A stretch of 64,000 nucleotides of DNA from Cryobacterium gelidum (GTDB lineage: Bacteria; Actinomycetota; Actinomycetes; Actinomycetales; Microbacteriaceae): NCBI RefSeq assembly GCF_004403985.1, contig NZ_SOHL01000015.1, positions 1 to 64,000 of the forward strand. The letters run 5' to 3'. The notes beneath the pieces are model-generated. The model did no database searches. It was given only the letters and a program-made list of their open reading frames with translations, and was not told where the DNA came from. This document shows positions 1 through 7,557 of this stretch, piece after piece. The translations under genes and the position numbers were made by a program. The stretch's first letter is position 1, and each line of letters starts with the position of its first letter.

Positions 1-228
1 CTCTAGCCGGCGCGCCTCACGCTCGCGCCTTCCGCATCCCGGACTAACCCGACATCACACCTTTGTGCGGGGTCGTTCGCTTGATGGATAGCCTGTCTAA
101 TAGACACGCGCTGATAATGTCGATTATGTCAAGTTCTTGATTTCCTCACAGTTGGGTCGAACCTGCCTGGTCGGCCGAGCTCTCCCTCACGGCGAAAGCA
201 TCTCTCAGCCCCAAAATCAAGCTGAGAT

Positions 229-621
229 TCACCTGTTGCTTTCTCGTCCTGACAGATACAGCTGGGCCAACGCGATCCAGTCTTCTGGTGTAACTTCAGG
301 CGCCCAGATTGCGAGGTATTCGCGGGGCGTGAGCCCACTCGGCGTCATTTCGATACCGTCACGATAGGTGGCAAAAGGAGAACTGGATCGACTGACGCGG
401 AACAAAACGTCGCGAAACCGATTCTTCCCCAGTGCGAACGTCGGGAATTCCGAGACGCTCGCGCAACGCCAGGCTCGCCAGGCTTTCCCGAACGCAAATT
501 CAAAGTCCATGATCGATGGGTTGAACTCGACAACGCCCTCCGCTGCAAGAGCTCCAAAGAATCCATTGGCTACAAGAAGGAGTTGTTGGTTGCGGGTAGT
601 GGCCGAAGCCCCCGGATTCAC
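229..621 (-). CDS. Small hypothetical protein coupled to the OLD-family nuclease
   Basis: About 130 residues. The reading frame stays open upstream to an ATG at 717, but a GTG at 621 overlaps the TGA of the preceding nuclease gene as GTGA, which is the usual sign of translational coupling, so I chose that start. I do not recognise the family. The visible part is a soluble, mixed alpha/beta-looking protein with hydrophobic N-terminal residues (LLLVANGFF), many aromatic residues and a C-terminal stretch TPREYLAIWAPEV. Sitting directly behind an OLD-type ATPase/TOPRIM nuclease in a coupled pair suggests an accessory or partner subunit; this is inference from context only. Confidence 0.55.
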   Translation of the reverse strand: MNPGASATTRNQQLLLVANGFFGALAAEGVVEFNPSIMDFEFAFGKAWRAWRCASVSEFPTFALGKNRFRDVLFRVSRSSSPFATYRDGIEMTPSGLTPREYLAIWAPEVTPEDWIALAQLYLSGRESNR

Positions 622-2540
622 GCTGCCACATCCGCCACCGTCGCAACGGCCAAAAGAAGATCTCGCTCGGCACCGAGGGCCAAAAGAGCCTCCGCCACAG
701 ACGGGTGCCCGAAACATGGGACTAGTTTCCTCTTCACGTCAGACTCCTTCTCGCTGCGCTTCTTGTCAGAAGCGAGTGACCATTCGACCTCCGAATTGAG
801 AGAGTGAAGCACTCTTGCGACGGTCTCCGGCACGTCGACATATCCCCAGTCGTGGCCTTCGACAGCTTCCCGGAATAGTTTCGGGAACATTGGGTTTGCA
901 CCCTTGAAAGCATCTTCGATCGCCTCAATAGTGAGGTAGTTTTCCATCTCTCGCCGGGTCAGAACAAACATGTGTGACGACAGGTGATCGTCGGTGTTGT
1001 AGCGCGCTAGGTACTTGGATATCTCGGGTTTCAGAGCCGACCCTTCAACCAAGCGATCGGAATCAAGAAGGTGAACCTCAGGCCTACTAAACGGCGACAG
1101 GCGGCTCTCCCAAAGAGCAGCGGCGCCGCAGCCGCCGATAGGTATGAAGCAAAGCTCACCGTCAGTTTCCATTTGGCGAAGATCTGGATATTCAGTGGGA
1201 CGGGCGGCTTGTAGCGCATCGCTCAGTGCCAGTAGACCGCCGATATCGTTCTTGCCCTCAACGATGAAGAAGCAACGCACATTGTGATCCGCGAAAGTCC
1301 CCATCGCCTTGTTCAATTGCTGGAGAACGAACCGCTCGCTGGATGTGTCACTGGAACTCCACACGCGCTTCCCCTGCTGCTCCTCGACGAAACGCACGGC
1401 TGCGATCGGTATGTTCCTCACCAAGTTCGAGCTGTGCGTCGTCATCAAAACCTGCCTGTTTGCGAGCCCCGCAACTTCAATTAGAGCGGAAACAGTTTCG
1501 CGCTGAAGATCCGGGTGGAGAGCCGTCTCGGGCTCCTCCACTGCGATGATGACGCCCCGTCGCCACTCATCCGTTTCTTCATATCCTCGCTCAACTTCCG
1601 CCCGAAAGAAGCTCAAGAGAACCAGTCTGCGTGTCCCGCTGCCACGCTTCGCAAGGGGAACATCGTTCTCGTCGACAAATTGTAGGGACGAGAATGCCTT
1701 CTGCCATACGGGGTCTAGGTTGGCCGGAATCAGCTTGGCCGCAAGATTTGGTGCGAATTCCTCCAATTTCCCAACGACTTCCAGGAGAAGTTCTGAAATC
1801 TCAGCCTTAACATCGCTCGTAAGCTTCGTGAGTTCAGCCGTATGGCGATCGAGCACGGCCTTGACTATGAGCTTGGCTGGGTCTTGGGCAACCTCATCGG
1901 ACTCCGCCCCCAGCCGGTCAGCTTGAAAGAGGTGGAACAGGGGAAAGACACTCTCCAGAGCGCTGGCAACGTGCTTCCCGTCCTCTGAGTTCAACGGGAT
2001 GATCGTCGGTTGCAGCGACGAGAGCCCCTTGGCTTCCCAGGCGCGCCAGATCGCCTGCCTATAGTTCAGGTTCACGCGTCGATCCTCCAGCTCCGCGACA
2101 ACATCAAGAGTCGAGGCGAGGGATTTGAGTTGCGCGTGCTTCAGGCCGATAAGCGTTGGGCCGCCATCGACGACCGGGTGTAGAGCATGCGCCAAAATCT
2201 CGGGGTTGGCTCGCCCCCTGGTCCAGGTCTTGCTAATCACCAAGTGGCCGTTAGCGTCGAGGAGTTTCTCATCCTGGAGGGTCGTCACCGCAGTCTGGTC
2301 GATGACCAGCTCAGGGGGAAGGTCAGCGAATGTGCACGTGATGCGAATCGTTCCATGCCCATGAACCGAATAGTCAGAGACGTCCGGCTTTCCCTTGTCC
2401 AGGAACAGCCTCATAGCTTCCAGGATGCTGCTCTTTCCAGCGTCATTCTTGCCGGCAAACACAGTCAACGTATCGATCGACACGTAACTCGATGTCAGAT
2501 ATCCGCGAAAACCCTCTAGCTCAATACCCACAATGCGCAT
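618..2540 (-). CDS. OLD-family ATP-dependent nuclease (AAA ATPase + TOPRIM)
   Basis: 640 residues. The N-terminal ABC/SMC-like ATPase half has Walker A GKNDAGKSS (residues 30-38), a split middle region, Walker B IIAVEEPETALHP (about 331-343) and an H-loop TTHSS. The C-terminal half is a TOPRIM domain with the acidic residue in FFIVEGKNDI (about 425) and the DxD motif in HLLDSDR (about 493). This order is that of OLD (overcoming lysogenization defect) nucleases, which cut DNA and often act in phage defence. The ATG at 2540 is preceded by GAGGGGGA at good spacing and starts the conserved MRIVGIELEGFRG, so I prefer it to the ATG nine codons upstream. The stop overlaps the start of the small downstream gene. 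The length is close to the family norm; no key motif is missing. Confidence 0.9.
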   Translation of the reverse strand: MRIVGIELEGFRGYLTSSYVSIDTLTVFAGKNDAGKSSILEAMRLFLDKGKPDVSDYSVHGHGTIRITCTFADLPPELVIDQTAVTTLQDEKLLDANGHLVISKTWTRGRANPEILAHALHPVVDGGPTLIGLKHAQLKSLASTLDVVAELEDRRVNLNYRQAIWRAWEAKGLSSLQPTIIPLNSEDGKHVASALESVFPLFHLFQADRLGAESDEVAQDPAKLIVKAVLDRHTAELTKLTSDVKAEISELLLEVVGKLEEFAPNLAAKLIPANLDPVWQKAFSSLQFVDENDVPLAKRGSGTRRLVLLSFFRAEVERGYEETDEWRRGVIIAVEEPETALHPDLQRETVSALIEVAGLANRQVLMTTHSSNLVRNIPIAAVRFVEEQQGKRVWSSSDTSSERFVLQQLNKAMGTFADHNVRCFFIVEGKNDIGGLLALSDALQAARPTEYPDLRQMETDGELCFIPIGGCGAAALWESRLSPFSRPEVHLLDSDRLVEGSALKPEISKYLARYNTDDHLSSHMFVLTRREMENYLTIEAIEDAFKGANPMFPKLFREAVEGHDWGYVDVPETVARVLHSLNSEVEWSLASDKKRSEKESDVKRKLVPCFGHPSVAEALLALGAERDLLLAVATVADVAA

Positions 2541-3108
2541 TTGTCCCCCTCGACAACAACTTGACATTCAAGTGCCAAGGCTGAGCCTGCCGGATTTGGG
2601 CCGACTCCGCAAAAGCGGACTGGTCAAGGCGCAACATGAAGCAGCGCGGCGACCAGCGATGCTAATCACCTCCGAAATAGCACCGACATCAGGCATGAGA
2701 GTGAGACACGCGTGGGAGGCAACTCGTGCGTTCCATCGTTCGGATTGTCCTTCCGAATGGAATCTATCGCCTCTACGCACCCGGCATAGCCCTAACCAAT
2801 CGCCAGCAGGGTCACGCCCACAAGAATGAATGTCAAGGATGTGTCGAGATTAATCTGGGAATTGATTGAGTGTTAGCGCTTAGTGGCGGCGTTCTGTGAT
2901 CGCTGTTTGGCGCATCGACCCGGTTCTCTGCGTTGCGTCAAAGGGCAGTCAGGGTCTTGTATCTCGTGCGATACGAAACAGGTCAGTTATGAGACACCAC
3001 AGTCGTGAGAACTGGGGCAGCCTGGTCGACCTGGAACAGGCATTTCTATGTGTGGAAGACTCGAGAGTAGAGGGGATCTCCATGGGTGCGGGCAGCCTTG
3101 AGAGCGCA
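2541..3108. other. Non-coding gap upstream of the OLD nuclease
   Basis: No convincing gene. Open frames here are short, arginine/serine-rich and lack ribosome binding sites. It must hold the promoter of the leftward nuclease operon, but I see no clear -35/-10 pair. Confidence 0.4.
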
Positions 3109-3470
3109 TCAGGTCAGTCCCGGTTCGGAGTATTCTTCGTGCGAGATCGCACGGAGGATGCGGATGGTGCCGTCCAGGCTAGTGCCTGCACGGGTGCTGG
3201 TCTTGGCAAGTTGGCGAGGGGCTTCCAGCACTGGGAGCGACGTCGTTGTGCTCCGGCTGACCCGGGTTACTCCGCCAGTGCGGGCAGTGAGGTAGCCCTC
3301 GGATTCAAGCACTTTGTACGCCTTAGCGACGGTGCCAGGAGCGACATCGAGATCCTCCGCGAGCTGACGAACCAAGGGACGGCGCCCCTCGGCGTGCCCA
3401 CAAGCGCGCAGTGGAACCTTCTCAGTCGGAGCTGCTCGTCCCCGTCCCTTTGACGATTTGGAGTAGTTGG
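3109..3470 (-). pseudogene. Remnant of a short GntR-family (YtrA-like) regulator
   Basis: The reading frame contains LVRQLAEDLDVAPGTVAKAYK followed by LESEGYLTAR, the recognition helix and wing of a GntR winged helix, and a C-terminal tail RQLAKTSTRAGTSLDGTIRIL typical of the short YtrA-type members. The first part of the domain is degraded: the usual P-(P/L)-YEQL segment is visible only in another frame (DEQLRLR), and the in-frame sequence has no good start. I therefore read it as a frameshifted or decaying gene, not a working repressor. No target operon is obvious next to it. Confidence 0.5.
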
Positions 3471-3928
3471 ACCCGCTCGTCGGGCGTCAGGGTTTCGCCC
3501 ACTGAATGACGAGATGGTCGGATCTGTAGAAGTCGGCATGGCTGTAAATGACAGACTGTCGCGCACGGTCGAGGGACTGATACCGGTAGGTGCTGAACCG
3601 CACGATTGAGTGGGTGCTCAAGTCCTCAAATACTCAGTACTCACCGACATCGAAAAAAGAGAGATGCCCATGCTGGGCGAGGACGGAACTCAAATAGCCG
3701 CTTAATCGTCGCCCACATGAAAATTCCGTTGACTATTTCCGGATGGAGTTGACGCCGCGAGTTATCTCCGCCAATCTGAGTTTCACACGACATCTGGTTC
3801 GTGAGCATCGGGGGGAAAATGATGTTTCGAAAATGGGCGGGTGGATCGTATCGCCTGCGAGACCAGCCATTTAATGAACCGCTGCCCGGGGTAATTGTTC
3901 CGCGCGTGAAGTCAACGCAACGCATGTT
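3471..3928. other. Non-coding gap before the protease/toxin cassette
   Basis: No credible gene. It is visibly more AT-rich than the flanks and probably contains the promoter of the rightward cassette; two TTGAC-like hexamers lie near 3731 and 3749, but no convincing -10 partner stands out. Confidence 0.35.
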
Positions 3929-4714
3929 TTGACCTCTCTCCGAGGGGGTCCCCGCAGACGCCCCGCGTTCCTTTCGACGTCAATCATTGTCGTCACAGCC
4001 CTTCTGTTGATAGGTTGCTCATCGGCATCGATCACGCCGGCGGTTCGAGACACAGTCGCGATCGCTCTCGTCGATAGCGGCCTCAACGATGAAAACGTCG
4101 ACTTTAGCTGTTTTCATGTTTTCGATACTGACGCCGACGACCAAGGGCACGGCACTTTAGTCGCATCGATCGCAGCAGGAATCGATGAGGATAGCTGTCC
4201 TGCGTGGGCCCATCGAGTCACTTGGATTAGTTACTCCGTCTTCACTGCAGGAACCGCGTCGGCGGAGGACGTTGCGGACGCTATAGAGCAAGCTATCCGG
4301 GACCAGGTGGACGTCATTAACGTCAGCATCGCGATCGGGACGGACACCCGGGCCTTACGTGACTCGGTGAAACGCGCCGTTGAATCGGGAATCGTGGTGG
4401 TCGCGGCTGCTGGAAACAACTAAGGGATGGGGGCGGGCTACCCCGCCCGATACCCGGGAGTTATTTCCGTCGGCTCATTAGATGCCGCGGGCCATCCATC
4501 AAGCTTCTCGGCTATTGACCATGTGAATTACTTCGCACCCGGTGAAGACATTCCCGCGGTCGACCGCACGGGGGCCCGGCAGCTTGTCACCGGGACGTCA
4601 GCGGCTGCAGCAATGACCTCGAATCAAATCTTGAAAAGCTTGCTCGGCGTAGCTAAACCCGATTCCACCCTGTCCGCACTGATCGCTCACCAATCAAAGG
4701 AAGACAATCAATGA
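3929..4714 (+). pseudogene. Subtilisin-like (S8) lipoprotein protease with one in-frame stop
   Basis: One frame of 262 codons, interrupted only by a TAA at 4421-4423. The N-terminus has a basic region, a hydrophobic helix and a lipobox (LLLIGC, Cys30), so the protein should be a membrane-anchored exported lipoprotein. The S8 triad is complete across the stop: Asp in IALVDSGLN, His in GHGTLVASI, oxyanion Asn in AAAGNN, Ser in GTSAAAA. The TAA falls immediately after AAAGNN and the frame resumes GMGAGYPARYPGVISVG, a normal subtilisin continuation. Start appears to be TTG at 3929 (an ATG five bases upstream runs into a stop). The ATGA overlap at 4711-4714 couples it to the toxin-like gene. It is a recent nonsense allele, a sequencing error, or a readthrough or reinitiation case (an ATG lies at 4427). 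Confidence 0.7.
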
Positions 4715-5550
4715 AAAAGATCGCCATCGGAGTCGTAGCGGCGCTGCTGCTCTCTGGATTCGCTTACTCGCCCGCGTTCGCAGAGACCAGCTCTGCCCCG
4801 GTAGAAGCTTCAGGCAGCGGGATGGTTGACGAGGAAAAGCTTGAATCCGCTTTCAACGACGCAGGATTGACACTGGAAGACGTGGACGCCTCGCTCACTA
4901 AAATCTCAGTCGAGACGACATCGGATTTGGGATCTGGCGAACCTGTCACGGCGCTGACAACGTTGTCGTTTGAGGACAGTAGCGCTCTTTTTTCTCTAGG
5001 GAGCATCGACACCGACTACAACGCCAACTACTCCATCCAGATACAAGAGTTGAACGACGAAGCCACCTCGTTCACCATGACAGACCTGGCCACTGGTGAG
5101 ACAGAATCATATGCCGATGACGTGGGCTATGCCGCCTTCGTGCCAGTACTGGTTCTGGGAATACCTATCGCTCTAGAGATCTTGAAAACACTCCTGGTGG
5201 CATCTGCAGTTGTCATCGTCGCTGGTGTTACGTGGATCGCAGCCACTAACGCAATCGATGCCCTCAATAAAAAGGGATCAAGCTACCAACATTTCCGCGC
5301 AATGATTCTAAACGGCAAACTCGTGCTTGCAAATGGTATGTCGCTTTCCGCGGCCATCACATGGGGCCGCGGGGGGAAAGACACGTGGTCTCGCAGCGAG
5401 GCCGGCGCGCTCGCAGTTGCGAAAGGAATCAAAAACGGCCTGGCCGTAGTCGGACCTGAGCGCGATTCGGGCGGTCGCGGAAAATTCGCACACTTCCACC
5501 CGAGCAACCGCACCCCCGCAATGCACGCCTTTTTCGGACTACCCAATTGA
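4711..5550 (+). CDS. Exported toxin-like protein (resembles SAR2788-type putative toxins)
   Basis: 279 residues. A Sec signal peptide (MKKIAIGVVAALLLSGFAYSPAFA, cut near residue 24) is followed by an acidic region rich in S, T, D and E (25-140), a strongly hydrophobic segment (about 142-180), and a basic C-terminal domain (about 185-279) with KDTWSRSEAGALAVAKG and the ending KFAHFHPSNRTPAMHAFFG. That ending and the order signal/acidic/hydrophobic/basic recall, from memory, the SAR2788-family putative toxins of Firmicutes; a profile search is needed to confirm. It is coupled to the protease gene upstream by ATGA and to the next gene by TGATG. I infer an exported antibacterial or contact-dependent toxin processed by the protease; activity and target are unknown. 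Confidence 0.6.
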   Translation: MKKIAIGVVAALLLSGFAYSPAFAETSSAPVEASGSGMVDEEKLESAFNDAGLTLEDVDASLTKISVETTSDLGSGEPVTALTTLSFEDSSALFSLGSIDTDYNANYSIQIQELNDEATSFTMTDLATGETESYADDVGYAAFVPVLVLGIPIALEILKTLLVASAVVIVAGVTWIAATNAIDALNKKGSSYQHFRAMILNGKLVLANGMSLSAAITWGRGGKDTWSRSEAGALAVAKGIKNGLAVVGPERDSGGRGKFAHFHPSNRTPAMHAFFGLPN

Positions 5551-6182
5551 TGGACAATCACGAAGCTGACGACCGTTCAGACCTCCTGGCACGGTGGAAG
5601 AAGACCAATCCTCAGCGATGGACAACGGACGCCGTTGAAGAACACTTGAAACAGGGTTTTTGTGCATATGAAATCCCGCTCGAGGCCATTACACGCACTG
5701 ACTATTCGAACGATGGAGAAGTCCGCGAGGACTTGATCTACTCGCTCTACACGATCACTCATCCGGACGTCCTATCCCGCCTGTACAGCGCAGAAGAGAA
5801 GGAAATGAAAGATGTTGGTCCTGATACGTACGATGAAAGCTGGCGGGGACTCTTCCTTCAAGAAACTTCGGACAGTGACACTGACGATCTTGGAACGGCG
5901 CCTCTTGGAGACGCGTCTTGGCTGGCATACAACCTTCTAAACACTCAACATTTGGTGGGCCAACGCACCTCCATCGTGCTCGAGCAAGAAGACGGCCTCG
6001 TCACTGGTGCCAAGGTTTATGGGATGTCTGACCACCTAACGACGTACATGACCGCGCTGACCGGATACAGAGAGACTGGAACAGAAACTGACCAAAATTA
6101 CTACTCGATGAAAACTGGCGACGTAAACGACGAAGCCTTCGTCTACTACCTCGACTGCCTCGCGCGACACAGCTTCATCTAG
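5550..6182 (+). CDS. Acidic cytoplasmic protein, putative immunity partner
   Basis: 210 residues starting at the ATG that overlaps the toxin stop as TGATG (5548-5552); a TTG one codon earlier is possible. It has no signal peptide or membrane segment, is rich in D, E, T and Y, and I do not recognise the family. The position as third gene of a coupled cassette, right after a basic exported toxin-like protein, and the strong net negative charge are what immunity proteins usually show; that role is inference. The gene ends 34 bp before a 24-bp stem-loop that probably terminates the transcript. Base composition is lower in GC than the chromosomal part of the window, as for the two genes before it. 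Confidence 0.5.
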   Translation: MDNHEADDRSDLLARWKKTNPQRWTTDAVEEHLKQGFCAYEIPLEAITRTDYSNDGEVREDLIYSLYTITHPDVLSRLYSAEEKEMKDVGPDTYDESWRGLFLQETSDSDTDDLGTAPLGDASWLAYNLLNTQHLVGQRTSIVLEQEDGLVTGAKVYGMSDHLTTYMTALTGYRETGTETDQNYYSMKTGDVNDEAFVYYLDCLARHSFI

Positions 6183-6215
6183 CCCGATACGAACAACACC
6201 TGTCAGGCTGCGGAT

Positions 6216-6275
6216 GCTGACCAACGGGTGATGCGGCAGAATTATGCTAGCTGCCGCTATCACCCGTTGGTCAGC
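6216..6275 (+). terminator. 24-bp stem-loop after the toxin cassette
   Basis: Arms 6216-6239 (begins GCTGACCAACGGGTGAT) and 6251-6275 are complementary over 24 pairs with one bulged base, and the loop is 11 nt. There is no U-tract, as is common in high-GC actinobacterial terminators. It could also be a mobile-element end. Confidence 0.6.
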
Positions 6276-6706
6276 ACCGTAGTCTGACTCGTCAGAGGAA
6301 CCTGCCAAGAAGTCGCCCTTGATGTGCCTCGCCCGGAGGCCAAAAAGCGGCCTATTCGATCCTGCGATGTCCGCGATCGCATAGTGGCCACCGGCCGCAG
6401 CCAGTTAATCGAACACCCCCCTCACGACGGAAATATTTCTCGGCCCATAAGCACACTGTCGTGCCGGCGTAAACGCGACCGTGGCATCAACTGCGGTCGC
6501 GACAACTGCCCTGCCCTGGAAAACTCCGCCATTCCACGAAACGGCTGTCTCGAAACCCTAGGGATATAAGACGTCTCACGACCCCCCATTTTCGCCCTTG
6601 CAGATCGCCGGAATGTGGCGACACGGCGAGTCTTATAACTACGTCGCACAACCTCCTGTTGTAATTGCAGTCCACACCGTTAGTTACGAGACACCTCAGG
6701 AGAAAT
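6276..6706. other. Gap with an inverted repeat before the serine recombinase
   Basis: No gene is supported between 6276 and 6630. Near the recombinase start, GTCTTATAACTA (6630-6641) and TTAGTTACGAGAC (6680-6692) form an imperfect inverted repeat spaced 38 bp apart; such pairs occur in resolvase/invertase crossover or operator sites. Confidence 0.35.
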
Positions 6707-7390
6707 GTGACGAAGCTGATCGGCTACGCGCGCGTATCCACGCGCCAACAATCCACCGACCGGCAACAAGTGGATATCTTGGCCGCCGGCGTGCGGCGCG
6801 ACGACCTGTACGTCGACCACGGGATCTCCGGCGCTCGAGCATCACGACCACACTTCGACCAGGCCCTCGATGCTCTCGAAGACGGTGACACTCTCGTCAT
6901 CACGACCCTCGACCGGCTGGGCCGGTCAACGCAGAACATGCTCGCTTTTGCTGAAGAGCTTCGCGGCCGCGGTGCCGGCCTTCGCGTGCTGAACCTCGGC
7001 GGCGGCGACGTCGACACGGCGACACCGATGGGGTCCATGCTGTTCACGATCATGGCGGCGCTCGGGCAGATGGAACACGACATCAAACGAGAGCGTGTTG
7101 TCGACTCCATCAACAAACGCCGCGAAGCCGGCAAAGATCTTGGCGGCCGCCCGCGCCTCATCACCGACAGCCAAATCCGCAACGCCCGCCGACTCATCGA
7201 CGGCGGAGAGACCGCAACAACAGTTGCCCGCGATCTCGGAATGTCTCGAGCAACTTTCTATCGCCGATCGCGGGCCTTGGACCTCGCCGGTGAGTTATCG
7301 GAGGCGTCCGAACGTGCCCCGTATCGCGTCCCTTCACCGGGCATTTTCTCAGACGGGTCTTACGGGACAATCGCTCTCTCGGCACTGTAG
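6707..7390 (+). CDS. Serine recombinase (resolvase/invertase family)
   Basis: 227 residues from GTG 6707, which has AGGAG 5 bp upstream and starts at the conserved (V)TKLIGYARVST. The catalytic domain shows the nucleophile Ser in GYARVST, the Arg-rich helix in DRLGRSTQNML and the conserved block GQMEHDIKRERVVDSI. A Hin-like helix-turn-helix follows (TTVARDLGMSRATFYRR). The C-terminal 35 residues after the HTH are extra compared with the usual 185-200 residue enzymes and may be readthrough into neighbouring DNA. The enzyme would catalyse site-specific inversion or resolution. No intact transposase lies beside it, so it is probably the remains of a transposon, or drives a local inversion I could not identify. 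Confidence 0.85.
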   Translation: MTKLIGYARVSTRQQSTDRQQVDILAAGVRRDDLYVDHGISGARASRPHFDQALDALEDGDTLVITTLDRLGRSTQNMLAFAEELRGRGAGLRVLNLGGGDVDTATPMGSMLFTIMAALGQMEHDIKRERVVDSINKRREAGKDLGGRPRLITDSQIRNARRLIDGGETATTVARDLGMSRATFYRRSRALDLAGELSEASERAPYRVPSPGIFSDGSYGTIALSAL

Positions 7391-7557
7391 GGAACCGAAT
7401 CTACGACGGTGATGCGACGGTGCCCCGGTCGCCGTCCCCCTTACGGACAGCGTTAGTGATGTTCGCTGACCGCCGATCGAGGTAGTTGTGGTCATGCGGA
7501 TGTTTGAGGGTCTGGCTGAGAGGTCGAGCTAGGCTCGGGTATTGAGCCGGGGGATGT

